Of a stretch of DNA of 64,000 nt, positions 31,541-39,278 are shown one piece after another. Numbering within the stretch: position 1 is the first letter of the stretch; each line of letters begins with the position of its first letter. The notes below the pieces were generated by a model, which ran no database searches, was not told the origin of the DNA, and was given only the letters and a program-made list of their open reading frames with translations. Both the position numbers and the translations under genes were made by a program. Origin of the DNA: Psychrobacillus sp. INOP01 (lineage in GTDB: Bacteria > Bacillota > Bacilli > Bacillales_A > Planococcaceae); contig NZ_CP073315.1 of NCBI RefSeq assembly GCF_018140925.1, positions 3,534,001-3,598,000 of the forward strand, written 5' to 3'.

Positions 31541-32422
31541 ATGCCAACAGGTCAAATTAGAAAAGCGTTAAGTGGATTTTATTATGTTTATGATAATGGA
31601 AAAGTTGTTCAATGTCGTGGAAGAGGTGTATTTAGAAACAGAGGTGAATCGCCTTTAGTAGGGGACTTTGTCGATTATACAGTAGAAGGAAATAATGATG
31701 GAACAATAACAGTCATCCATGAACGAAAAAATAATTTAGTTCGTCCACCTATTGCAAATATTGATCAAGCAATACTGGTTTTTTCCATTAAGGAACCAGA
31801 TTTTAATACAATTTTATTGGATCGCTTTCTGGTAGTATTAGAATCATTTCATATTGAACCGATTATTTGTTTGACGAAAAGTGACTTAATGGATGAGGAA
31901 CTAGAAACTCAGATTAGGGAATACATGAAGGATTACGAAAAAATAGGTTATCAGCTATTTATGACTTATAAAGACGACCCTGAGTTTGATGAGAAAATAA
32001 CTCCTTTATTAGAAGGTAAAACAACTGTTTTAGCTGGTCAATCTGGGGTAGGTAAATCGACTTTATTAAATACGATTTTACCTTCCCTAGACTTAAAAAC
32101 AGGTATAATTTCTAATGCATTAGGTAGAGGTAAACACACTACAAGGCATGTGGAGCTTATTGAGGTTTGCGGGGGATTACTTGCTGATACACCAGGCTTC
32201 AGTTCGTTTGAGTTTGACTTGATGGAAAAAGAGGAACTTTACCGTTGTTTCCCAGAGTTTGTGGTAAAACAAAATGACTGTAAGTTTCGAGAATGTATGC
32301 ATGTGAAAGAACCAAAATGTGCAGTAAAAGAAGCAGTAGATACCGGTGAGATAAAAGCGTATCGATACAAACATTACTTACAATTCTTAGAAGAAATTAT
32401 AGATAGAAAGCCGAGGTACTAA
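31541..32422 (+). CDS. rsgA: Small ribosomal subunit biogenesis GTPase RsgA (CpgA)
   Basis: Circularly permuted GTPase that assists late 30S maturation and is a PrkC substrate in B. subtilis. It has 293 residues: an OB-fold (about 1-70), the permuted G domain with T-K-S-D before Walker A GQSGVGKST, then D-T-P-G, and a C-terminal zinc module with C-x7-C-x3-H-x4-C-type spacing. The start chosen is ATG 31541 after GGGAGGTTTCGG; the codon at 31520 overlaps prkC and lacks a site. Confidence 0.95.
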   Translation: MPTGQIRKALSGFYYVYDNGKVVQCRGRGVFRNRGESPLVGDFVDYTVEGNNDGTITVIHERKNNLVRPPIANIDQAILVFSIKEPDFNTILLDRFLVVLESFHIEPIICLTKSDLMDEELETQIREYMKDYEKIGYQLFMTYKDDPEFDEKITPLLEGKTTVLAGQSGVGKSTLLNTILPSLDLKTGIISNALGRGKHTTRHVELIEVCGGLLADTPGFSSFEFDLMEKEELYRCFPEFVVKQNDCKFRECMHVKEPKCAVKEAVDTGEIKAYRYKHYLQFLEEIIDRKPRY

Positions 32423-32425
32423 ATT

Positions 32426-33094
32426 ATGGTGAAAATAGCACCTTCAATACTAGCAGCAAACTTTTCTAAGCTAGGTGAAGAAGTATTAGAAGTAGAAAAA
32501 GCGGGAGCAGAACTAATTCATATCGATGTAATGGACGGGCATTTTGTTCCGAATATTACAATGGGGCCAATTGTTGTTGAAGCACTACGCCCGCTTACAA
32601 AACTACCTTTAGATGTTCATTTAATGATTGAAAATGCGGATCAATATATTGAATCTTTTGCCAAAGCAGGAGCAGATTACATTACGGTTCACGTAGAGGC
32701 ATGTCCGCATTTGCATAGAACGATTCAATTAATTCGTTCATTTGGTGTAAAACCGGGTGTTGTACTAAATCCTCATACGCCGATTGAAACAATACAACAT
32801 GTATTAGAAGATATTGATATGGTACTTTTCATGACTGTTAATCCTGGATTTGGAGGTCAGAAGTTTATCCATTCTGTTGTCCCTAAAGTAAAGCAATTAT
32901 CGGATATTATTAAAGAACGAAATTTATCAATTGAAATTGAAATTGATGGCGGTATCAATGAAGAAACGATTAAACCTTGTGTAGAAGCAGGAGCTACTAT
33001 ATTAGTTGCTGGATCTGCAATTTATAACGCTCCTGACAAAGCAAAAGCTTTACAAGCGATTAAAGAAGCTGGTTTAAGTGTAGTTCCAAAATGA
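32426..33094 (+). CDS. rpe: Ribulose-phosphate 3-epimerase
   Basis: Interconverts ribulose 5-phosphate and xylulose 5-phosphate in the pentose phosphate pathway. It has 222 residues, a TIM barrel. Signatures I-H-I-D-V-M-D-G-H-F-V-P-N (about 31-43) and M-T-V-N-P-G-F-G-G-Q hold the metal and phosphate ligands, and E-I-D-G-G-I holds a catalytic Asp. It lies 3 bases after rsgA and overlaps thiN as ATGA. Confidence 0.96.
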   Translation: MVKIAPSILAANFSKLGEEVLEVEKAGAELIHIDVMDGHFVPNITMGPIVVEALRPLTKLPLDVHLMIENADQYIESFAKAGADYITVHVEACPHLHRTIQLIRSFGVKPGVVLNPHTPIETIQHVLEDIDMVLFMTVNPGFGGQKFIHSVVPKVKQLSDIIKERNLSIEIEIDGGINEETIKPCVEAGATILVAGSAIYNAPDKAKALQAIKEAGLSVVPK

Positions 33095-33747
33095 AGCGAG
33101 TAGTAGTTTGTTCAGGTGGGCCATCTAAGGAAGTTGTTGATTTTAAACAACTTCCTTTTCATACAGATGAAGTTATTTTTATAGGTGCTGATCGAGGGGC
33201 ACTGCAGTTGTTAGAAGAGGGAATACTGCCAAATGAAGCTATAGGAGATTTTGATTCATTGACACAAGATGAACAAAATTTCATGAAGAACAAAATACAA
33301 AAAGTAACAGAACTACAGATGGAAAAAGATGAAACAGACACTCATATTGCCATACTCACTGCTTTAAAATATAAACCTGATGAAGTAATAGTAACAGGAA
33401 TAACTGGTGGACGTTTAGATCATTATGAGGCGGCTCTACATGATATTTGTCGTTTGCAATTAGAAAATCCAACAATTACTTTCGTCATTCAAAACAATCA
33501 AAATATCATTCGATTTTTACCCTCAGGAACACATACGATAAATTTTGATAACCATTACAAGTATGTTTCATTTTTCTCTTTTGGAGAACATGTGGAGAAT
33601 ATGACTTTACAAGGATTTTTATACAATGTAGAAAATGAGTATATTAATGTAGGGAATGCTAAATTTACAAGCAATGAACTTAAGGACCAAACAGGTACTA
33701 TCTCTTTTACCGCGGGCATATGTTTAATGATAAGAAGCAGCGACTAA
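33091..33747 (+). CDS. thiN: Thiamine pyrophosphokinase
   Basis: Transfers pyrophosphate from ATP to thiamine, giving the TPP cofactor. It has 218 residues. Family signatures: I-G-A-D-R-G-A (about 31-37), E-A-I-G-D-F-D-S near 49, D-E-T-D-T-H-I-A and T-G-G-R-L-D-H. No TPP riboswitch is present, as expected inside an operon where it is coupled to rpe by an ATGA overlap. Confidence 0.94.
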   Translation: MKRVVVCSGGPSKEVVDFKQLPFHTDEVIFIGADRGALQLLEEGILPNEAIGDFDSLTQDEQNFMKNKIQKVTELQMEKDETDTHIAILTALKYKPDEVIVTGITGGRLDHYEAALHDICRLQLENPTITFVIQNNQNIIRFLPSGTHTINFDNHYKYVSFFSFGEHVENMTLQGFLYNVENEYINVGNAKFTSNELKDQTGTISFTAGICLMIRSSD

Positions 33748-33761
33748 AAGGGAGGAATTGT

Positions 33762-33854
33762 GTGAAGGTCTACACATTTAGATTGCCTAAATCCGTGAGT
33801 AGTTTTGTGAAGGTTTGTATACGGCTATTTAAAAAAGAAGAGAAGAAGAAATGA
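33762..33854 (+). CDS. spoVM: SpoVM, forespore coat-assembly peptide
   Basis: A 30-residue peptide, too short for usual gene finding. It reads M-K-V-Y-T-F-R-L-P-K, then an amphipathic helix, then a Lys/Glu tail. In B. subtilis SpoVM (26 residues, same slot between thiN and rpmB) the helix recognises the convex forespore membrane and anchors SpoIVA; Pro9, important there, is conserved. The GTG start has AAAGGGAGGAATTGT upstream. The C-terminus is a few residues longer and more basic than in B. subtilis. In relatives it is expressed in the mother cell. Confidence 0.88.
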   Translation: MKVYTFRLPKSVSSFVKVCIRLFKKEEKKK

Positions 33855-33857
33855 AAA

Positions 33858-33889
33858 AATGCCAGGTCGACGATAGTCGGCCTGGCATT
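33858..33889. terminator. Bidirectional terminator between spoVM and rpmB
   Basis: AATGCCAGG (33858-33866) pairs with CCTGGCATT (33881-33889), extended inward by CGAC with GTCG. On the minus strand it is followed by TTTTTTCATTTC, a good T tract for rpmB. On the plus strand the tract is weaker. Confidence 0.88.
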
Positions 33890-33903
33890 AATTATGAGTG
33901 CGA

Positions 33904-34092
33904 TTAAACGCGCTCAATTTTTCCTGATTTTAAAGCTCTCGCAGAAACCCATACACGTTTTGGTTTACCGTCTACAAGAATGCGTACTTTTTGAAGGTTA
34001 GCTCCCCACGTACGTTTAGTAGAGTTCATTGCGTGAGAACGAGCATTACCCGAACGAGCTTTACGCCCAGTGATTGCACATACTTTTGGCAT
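33904..34092 (-). CDS. rpmB: 50S ribosomal protein L28
   Basis: Structural protein of the large subunit, 62 residues, close to B. subtilis L28. M-P-K-V-C-A-I-T-G at the start and [11 protein letters not shown] at the end are family typical. It lacks the full four-cysteine zinc ribbon, as in the zinc-independent form. AAAGGAGGAAATATA precedes the start at 34092; the open frame extends to 34188 but has no support. It is the only minus-strand gene in the gmk-sucD block, an orientation also seen in B. subtilis. Confidence 0.96.
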   Translation of the reverse strand: MPKVCAITGRKARSGNARSHAMNSTKRTWGANLQKVRILVDGKPKRVWVSARALKSGKIERV

Positions 34093-34156
34093 TATATTTC
34101 CTCCTTTAAAAAAGAAGCTGAAAGATTTTTCAGTTCGATATTTCACATACTTTAAT

Positions 34157-34185
34157 AATTTACCACAGACCTTAATGAAGTGCAA
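34157..34185 (-). promoter_or_regulatory. Probable sigma-A promoter of rpmB
   Basis: On the minus strand TTGCAC (34185-34180), 17-base spacer, TAAATT (34162-34157). The start site would be near 34150, leaving a leader of about 55 bases. Confidence 0.65.
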
Positions 34186-34288
34186 CACTTATCAAGAAAA
34201 AAACCTTTACAGTATAGAAGAGAGCGCAAGACGTTATTCAGTATAAAAAGTACAGATACCTTAAATAAGATCTATACTATAATACCGC

Positions 34289-34415
34289 TATGATTTCCGC
34301 TTCAGGCGGACGCTTTCCACGGGCTTGACTTCAGCCTCCTCGTGAGCTGCGCTCCTGCGGGGTCTTCAGCTCAAGCTAATTTCGCAGGAGTCGCCGCCTT
34401 CCGATACAATCAATT
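34289..34415 (+). repeat. Modular palindromic repeat, copy 2 (best preserved)
   Basis: Left module GATTTCCGCTTCAGGCGGAC plus GCTTTCC, inner arms around CAGCCTCCTCGTGAGC and GGGTCTTCAGCTC, right module GGAGTCGCCGCCTTCC then ACAATCAA. End modules are partly complementary, so the whole can fold on itself. High GC compared with its surroundings. Confidence 0.75.
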
Positions 34416-34582
34416 AAGCAGTAGTCCTTAATCATAAATATAAATCAAGCGTTTATGATAAACACGATGAATATGCAGGATAATCTAAAGGACATTATCC
34501 ATTGCAGCCGAAATAGAAAGTAGAAAACAACTTTATGTAGTTCGATTCTACACATTTAGGCTGTGAATTAGTAAAGTGTTTT

Positions 34583-34705
34583 GGGAAAATTATCCGTTCC
34601 GCAAGTAATAGGTAATAGATCGCAAGTAAATCCTTTACGGCAGCAAGTACGCTCCAGGTGGAAGCAAGTAAACAATAAGTGAGAGCAAGTAAATATAAAA
34701 TAGGA
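34583..34705. repeat. Heptamer array 1: five GCAAGTA at exact 21-bp spacing, with cap
   Basis: GCAAGTA begins at 34601, 34622, 34643, 34664 and 34685, each exactly 21 bases apart, with 14-base spacers of unrelated sequence. The left end carries a cap, GGGAAAATTATCCGTTCC (34583-34600), whose complement recurs at arrays 2 and 3. Too short and regular for CRISPR. The frames contain stops, so it does not encode a peptide repeat now. Confidence 0.8.
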
Positions 34706-34957
34706 TCAAATCAATTATAAAAGCTAAGAAAGCATATGCTTCTTGAGTGCACAAAGTCAGCGCTCCTGGTACTTTGAATGATTAGGAATACAATGGGGTT
34801 ACGTCATAAAAATAGATGGAATCTATCGTATAGAATAGTGCTAGAGCAATCGAAATTGTGTCTACGAGAGCTTCCTGATTTATCAAAATGTTCTAAATAT
34901 TATTCTTTCAGTAATAGGTGAGTGATGGGCATACAACGCCATAAAATTACCGAGAAA

Positions 34958-34997
34958 AGAGGGACTGGTCGTGACATAAGTCACGACCAGTCCCTCT
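34958..34997. other. Perfect 18-bp hairpin with ATAA loop
   Basis: AGAGGGACTGGTCGTGAC (34958-34975) is the exact complement of GTCACGACCAGTCCCTCT (34980-34997). On the plus strand it is followed by GAAAAAC, not by T. On the minus strand it is followed by TTTTCTCGG, so it could stop antisense transcription entering the rpmB region from the right. Confidence 0.7.
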
Positions 34998-35147
34998 GAA
35001 AAACAATCGGTAATAATATAGCAACTAGTCCGTCCAAAGCTTACCGAAAACGATAGAAACAGGTATTAATCTTAAAGGACACTTGCGATTTCTAAAAAAG
35101 TATAATCTAGTTTTAAACTAGCACATAACTCCAAAACATTGAAAAAG

Positions 35148-35176
35148 TGGACGAAAGTAAACGTCTCTTTTATAAT
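35148..35176 (+). promoter_or_regulatory. Probable sigma-A promoter of yloU-yloV
   Basis: TGGACG (35148-35153), 17-base spacer, TATAAT (35171-35176). It is 55 bases upstream of the yloU start. Confidence 0.6.
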
Positions 35177-35230
35177 TTTAATGGGTGTAGTACAATAAAG
35201 GATAGTCAAAAAGACTTGGGAGGTCTTATC

Positions 35231-35593
35231 ATGTCAATTGAATTGAAAAATGAATTCGGACTAATTGATATATCACAAGATACAGTTGCTCAAATTGCCG
35301 GTGGAGCCGCAATTGAATGCTATGGGATAGTTGGTATGGCATCAAAGCATCAAATTCGAGATGGATTAACAGACATATTAAGAAAAGAAAATTTCACTAA
35401 AGGTGTTTTAGTGAGACAAGAAAAAGAAAATCTACATATTGATATGTATATAATTGTTAGCTACGGCACGAAAATTTCAGAAATAGCCTATCAAGTACAG
35501 TCAAAAGTAAAATACACACTAAACAAATCTCTTGGTATGTCCGTGAAATCCGTTAATGTGTATGTTCAAGGAGTTCGCGTGGCAAACGTGTGA
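35231..35593 (+). CDS. yloU: Asp23/Gls24 family envelope stress protein
   Basis: Family members are abundant cytoplasmic, membrane-associated proteins linked to alkaline or envelope stress; the biochemical role is unclear. It has 120 residues. Core motif: A-A-I-E-C-Y-G-I-V-G-M (about 22-32), then V-N-V-Y-V-Q-G-V-R-V at the C-terminus. The start chosen is ATG 35231 after GGGAGGTCTTATC; the open frame begins at 35147, inside the promoter. It precedes the fatty-acid-kinase-like gene, as in B. subtilis. Confidence 0.92.
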   Translation: MSIELKNEFGLIDISQDTVAQIAGGAAIECYGIVGMASKHQIRDGLTDILRKENFTKGVLVRQEKENLHIDMYIIVSYGTKISEIAYQVQSKVKYTLNKSLGMSVKSVNVYVQGVRVANV

Positions 35594-35610
35594 AATAAGG
35601 AGAGAAAATA

Positions 35611-37266
35611 ATGAAATCAATCAATGGTATCCAATTTGCAGACATGGTCCAGATGGGAGCACATCACCTTTTCCAGAATGCGGATTATGTAGATGCATTA
35701 AATGTTTTTCCTGTTCCAGATGGTGACACAGGGACTAATATGAATCTATCCATGACCTCAGGTGCAAAAGAAACAGCTGCGCATACAAATGAACATATTG
35801 GAAAAACAGCTCAAGCACTCTCTAAAGGTTTACTAATGGGGGCCCGTGGAAATTCAGGGGTTATTTTATCACAATTGTTCCGTGGCTTCGGTAAGTCGAT
35901 TGAGCAATTTGATACGTTAAATGCAAAACAATTTGCAGACGCACTTAATTATGGTGTTGAAACTGCATACAAAGCAGTGATGAAGCCAGTAGAAGGTACT
36001 ATCTTAACAGTCGCAAAGGATTCTGCTAGAAAAGCTGTAGAGGTTAGCGAAGATGTAGAAGATATTCGAGAGCTAATGGAAGCAATAGTAGCAGAAGCAA
36101 AAAAATCTTTGGACCGAACACCAGACTTATTACCTGTATTAAAGGAAGTCGGAGTAGTTGATAGTGGTGGACAAGGGCTAGTATTTGTATATGAAGGATT
36201 TTTAGCGAGTTTGAAAGGCGAAGAGTTGCCAAGTAAGACGATAGGGTCTTCAATGGATGATCTTGTAAGTGCTGAGCACCATATGAGTGTTCAAGGATTT
36301 ATGGATACTGCAGATATTGAATTCGGCTTTTGTACAGAATTTATGGTTCGTTTCGAGGATGGCAAAAAAGCATTTGATGAAACGACTTTCCGTAATGACT
36401 TAAGCGAATATGGTGATTCTTTACTTGTTATTTCTGATGATGAAATTGCGAAAATTCATATTCACTCAGAAACACCTGGTGAGGTTTTAACATACGGCCA
36501 ACAATATGGTGACCTCATCAAGATTAAAATTGAAAATATGCGTCAGCAACATACTGAAATAGTTGGAGAAGGATATTCTACAGGAGAAACAACGAAAAAA
36601 GCAGAAATTCATCCATATGCAATTGTTACTGTAGCGATGGGCTCTGGAGTTTCGGAACTATTAAAAAGCTTAGGTGCATCAGCAGTTATCGAAGGCGGAC
36701 AAACAATGAATCCATCAACAGAGGATATTGTGAAAGCCATAGAAGCGGTTGGAGCAGAGCGTGTGTTAATCTTACCGAACAATAAAAACATTGTGATGGC
36801 TGCTGAACAAGCTGCGGAAATACTGGGAATTGAAGCTGCTGTAGTTCCTACTAAAACTATCCCGCAAGGAATGGCTGCAATATTAGCCTTTAACCCACAA
36901 GCAACCGTTGAAGAAAATAAAAACAATATGACTGAATCGTATGCACAGGTCAAAACTGGACAAGTAACATTTGCTGTTCGTGATACGTCAATAGATGGAG
37001 TCGAAATTAAAAAAGATGATTTCATGGCTCTTGCAGAAGGAAAAATTGTTCTTTCGAATCCTTCCTTAAAAGAAGTAACTACTAGCTTGATCCAAACATT
37101 AATGGACGAAGAGGCTGAAATAGTTACTGTCATTTACGGAGAAGGCGTAAGTGAAGAGGAAGCAAATGAATTCGCTGCCTTTATCGAAGCAAAGTATGGT
37201 GAAGTAGAAGTAGAAGTGTATAATGGCAAACAGCCGTTGTACCCATATATTTTATCTGTAGAATAA
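35611..37266 (+). CDS. yloV: DAK2/DhaL-domain protein YloV, fatty acid kinase FakA type
   Basis: Homologue of S. aureus FakA, the ATP-binding subunit that phosphorylates fatty acids presented by FakB proteins. It has 551 residues. The N-terminal DhaL kinase domain has N-V-F-P-V-P-D-G-D-T-G-T-N-M (about 30-43), whose aspartates bind Mg-ATP, and G-A-R-G-N-S-G-V-I-L-S-Q. The middle and C-terminal domains match the YloV family, and a DegV-like region ends the protein. No fakB gene is seen in this window. It is followed by a terminator, so yloU-yloV is a two-gene unit. Confidence 0.9.
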   Translation: MKSINGIQFADMVQMGAHHLFQNADYVDALNVFPVPDGDTGTNMNLSMTSGAKETAAHTNEHIGKTAQALSKGLLMGARGNSGVILSQLFRGFGKSIEQFDTLNAKQFADALNYGVETAYKAVMKPVEGTILTVAKDSARKAVEVSEDVEDIRELMEAIVAEAKKSLDRTPDLLPVLKEVGVVDSGGQGLVFVYEGFLASLKGEELPSKTIGSSMDDLVSAEHHMSVQGFMDTADIEFGFCTEFMVRFEDGKKAFDETTFRNDLSEYGDSLLVISDDEIAKIHIHSETPGEVLTYGQQYGDLIKIKIENMRQQHTEIVGEGYSTGETTKKAEIHPYAIVTVAMGSGVSELLKSLGASAVIEGGQTMNPSTEDIVKAIEAVGAERVLILPNNKNIVMAAEQAAEILGIEAAVVPTKTIPQGMAAILAFNPQATVEENKNNMTESYAQVKTGQVTFAVRDTSIDGVEIKKDDFMALAEGKIVLSNPSLKEVTTSLIQTLMDEEAEIVTVIYGEGVSEEEANEFAAFIEAKYGEVEVEVYNGKQPLYPYILSVE

Positions 37267-37270
37267 TTCA

Positions 37271-37307
37271 AAAACCATGTGGAGAAATTCCTTTACATGG
37301 TTTTTTT
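37271..37307 (+). terminator. Rho-independent terminator after yloV
   Basis: AAAACCATGT (37271-37280) pairs with ACATGGTTTT (37295-37304); seven T follow the GG. Confidence 0.92.
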
Positions 37308-37374
37308 GTCGCTTTATAAATAAATTAAAATAAATGGACTAGCCAATTTAAAGCTAATCTATTTACTTTCGCGC

Positions 37375-37506
37375 CCAAGTAAGTAAGGTATGAACGCAAT
37401 TAAACCCTAGAGTTCGGCAAGTAAATTCAGCTGTAACGCAAGTAATTGTTAGTGCAAAGCAAGTGTTCTCAAGGGAGATTTACTTGAGAAACGGAAATTA
37501 TCTATC
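37375..37506. repeat. Heptamer array 2: five units at exact 21-bp spacing, with inverted cap
   Basis: CCAAGTA (37375), GCAATTA (37396), GCAAGTA (37417), GCAAGTA (37438) and GCAAGTG (37459) are each 21 bases apart. The right end has an inverted unit and cap, TTTACTTGAGAAACGGAAAT then TATC (37479-37502), related to the caps of arrays 1 and 3. Spacers are unrelated to one another. Confidence 0.75.
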
Positions 37507-37611
37507 AACTAACACAGATCATGTAGGATACTAGCCTCTCCTCCACACGGTATCAATTGTCTTGATTCACATTTTAAAATATATACTAGATAATTTATCC
37601 TCGCATCTCCT

Positions 37612-37640
37612 TTGACCTAGACTAAACAATATACAATACT
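37612..37640 (+). promoter_or_regulatory. Possible sigma-A promoter of sdaAB-sdaAA
   Basis: TTGACC (37612-37617), 17-base spacer, AATACT (37635-37640). An alternative pair, TTGTTT and TAAAAT, lies slightly downstream, so the assignment is weak. Confidence 0.4.
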
Positions 37641-37703
37641 TTGTTTATTTTGTGCTTTGAGTGTAAAATGGTATTACTAAAACATCTTGTGGAGGTTTAA
37701 TCA

Positions 37704-38366
37704 ATGAAATTTAAATCTGTTTTTGATATTATCGGACCAGTCATGATTGGTCCATCCTCCTCTCATACTGCTGGGGCGGCTCGTATTGGAAGAGTGGCTA
37801 GAGACTTATTCGGAATTCAGCCTACATGGGCTAAAATACATTTATATGGATCTTTTGCAGAAACATATAAAGGACATGGAACAGACATAGCAATTATTGG
37901 CGGATTGCTAGATTACGATACATTTGATGAACGTATAAAGACAGCGTTTGCGGATGCAGAACAAGCAGGGTTAACATATGAATTTATTCCTGAAACTGCA
38001 CATACCGAGCATCCTAATACCGCTCGCATCGTCATTGGTGATGAAAATCGAGAAATGTCTATGGTCGGAATTTCAATTGGTGGAGGAAAGACAGAAATTA
38101 CGGAGTTAAATGGTTTTCCACTACGTCTTTCTGGAGATATGGCTGCTATTTTAGTAGTTCATGAGGATCGTTCGGGTTGCATTGCAAGTGTGTCAAACTG
38201 TTTAGCAAAATATGATATTAATATTGGACATATGGAAGTTTCGCGTCGGGAAAAAGGAAATATGGCATTAATGGTTATTGAAGTCGATCAAAATGTGAAT
38301 GCACAAATATTAAAAGAAATTGGCGATTTACCTAATATTACGCAAGTAACAAGAATCGCCGATTAA
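37704..38366 (+). CDS. sdaAB: L-serine dehydratase, iron-sulfur-dependent, beta subunit
   Basis: With SdaAA converts L-serine to pyruvate and ammonia. It has 220 residues: the N-terminal domain has G-P-V-M-I-G-P-S-S-S-H-T-A-G (about 11-24), and a C-terminal ACT domain (about 148-220) suits serine binding. GTGGAGG precedes the start. It is separated from sdaAA by 12 bases. Confidence 0.95.
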   Translation: MKFKSVFDIIGPVMIGPSSSHTAGAARIGRVARDLFGIQPTWAKIHLYGSFAETYKGHGTDIAIIGGLLDYDTFDERIKTAFADAEQAGLTYEFIPETAHTEHPNTARIVIGDENREMSMVGISIGGGKTEITELNGFPLRLSGDMAAILVVHEDRSGCIASVSNCLAKYDINIGHMEVSRREKGNMALMVIEVDQNVNAQILKEIGDLPNITQVTRIAD

Positions 38367-38378
38367 GGGGGAATACAA

Positions 38379-39278
38379 ATGGAAGTTCTATTTCGTAATG
38401 TTCGTGAATTAGTGGAGCGAGCAACCCAGGAAAATAAACTTATCTCTGAAATAATGATAGAACAAGAAATAATGATTACAGATCGTTCCAGAGAAGAAAT
38501 AATGGCTCAAATGGATCGCAATTTAACGGTCATGGAAGAGGCTGTAGAAAAAGGATTACGAGGCGTTCATTCTACTTCAGGCTTAACTGGTGGAGACGCT
38601 GTTCTTTTACAAAACTATCTTAAAAAAGGGAATACGTTAACTGGAGAGCTTATGTTAGATGCAGTAAGTAAGGCAGTTGCGACGAACGAAGTTAATGCTG
38701 CCATGGGTACAATATGTGCAACTCCGACAGCGGGTTCGGCAGGAGTAGTTCCTGGTACTTTATTTGCAGTGAAAAACAAATTGAATCCTACGAGAGAACA
38801 AATGATACGTTATTTGTTTACATCTGGGGCTTTTGGATTTGTGGTGGCAAATAATGCTTCTATTTCAGGAGCAGCGGGTGGTTGTCAGGCGGAAGTTGGA
38901 TCTGCCTCTGGAATGGCTGCTGCAGCAATCGTTGAAATGGCTGGTGGGTCTCCTGCTCAATGTGCTGAAGCTTTTGCGATTACCTTAAAAAACATGCTTG
39001 GCTTAGTTTGTGACCCTGTAGCTGGGCTAGTAGAAGTGCCTTGTGTGAAAAGAAATGCGATGGGCGCTTCCAATTCTTTAGTGGCAGCAGATATGGCACT
39101 TGCAGGAGTGACGAGTCGAATTCCTTGTGATGAAGTAATTGATGCTATGTATAAAATTGGGCAGACGATGCCAGCTTCCCTAAGAGAAACAGGTCAAGGT
39201 GGTCTTGCAGCAACTCCTACTGGCAAGTGGTTAGAAGCTAAAATTTTTGGTGGAGCAGTAGTGGGAAGTGGAAACTAG
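38379..39278 (+). CDS. sdaAA: L-serine dehydratase, iron-sulfur-dependent, alpha subunit
   Basis: Catalytic subunit carrying the [4Fe-4S] cluster. It has 299 residues. Typical stretches: G-T-I-C-A-T-P-T-A-G-S-A-G (about 111-123), a Gly/Ala-rich S-I-S-G-A-A-G-G-C-Q, and G-L-V-C-D-P-V-A-G-L-V-E-V-P-C with two of the cluster cysteines. AAGGGGGAA precedes the start. Its last bases overlap the recG start. Confidence 0.95.
   Translation: MEVLFRNVRELVERATQENKLISEIMIEQEIMITDRSREEIMAQMDRNLTVMEEAVEKGLRGVHSTSGLTGGDAVLLQNYLKKGNTLTGELMLDAVSKAVATNEVNAAMGTICATPTAGSAGVVPGTLFAVKNKLNPTREQMIRYLFTSGAFGFVVANNASISGAAGGCQAEVGSASGMAAAAIVEMAGGSPAQCAEAFAITLKNMLGLVCDPVAGLVEVPCVKRNAMGASNSLVAADMALAGVTSRIPCDEVIDAMYKIGQTMPASLRETGQGGLAATPTGKWLEAKIFGGAVVGSGN

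Larger units (their letters stand above)
34189..35147. other. About 960 bases without a gene, rich in repeats
   Basis: The stretch holds a modular palindromic repeat (34289-34415), a 21-bp-period heptamer array (34583-34705) and an 18-bp perfect hairpin (34958-34997), all listed separately, with AT-rich sequence between them. No coding frame with a ribosome-binding site was found. Confidence 0.7.
37308..37703. other. About 400 bases between yloV and sdaAB
   Basis: Contains heptamer array 2 (37375-37506) and then the sdaAB promoter region. No gene is seen. Confidence 0.65.

Noticed and set aside
33091-33747. TPP riboswitch expected near a thiamine gene
   Set aside because: thiN overlaps rpe by ATGA, leaving no leader, and no THI-box motif was seen upstream of the operon part in this window.
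34583-34705. CRISPR array
   Set aside because: The repeat is only 7 bases and the spacers 14 bases, far below CRISPR dimensions, and no cas genes are present.
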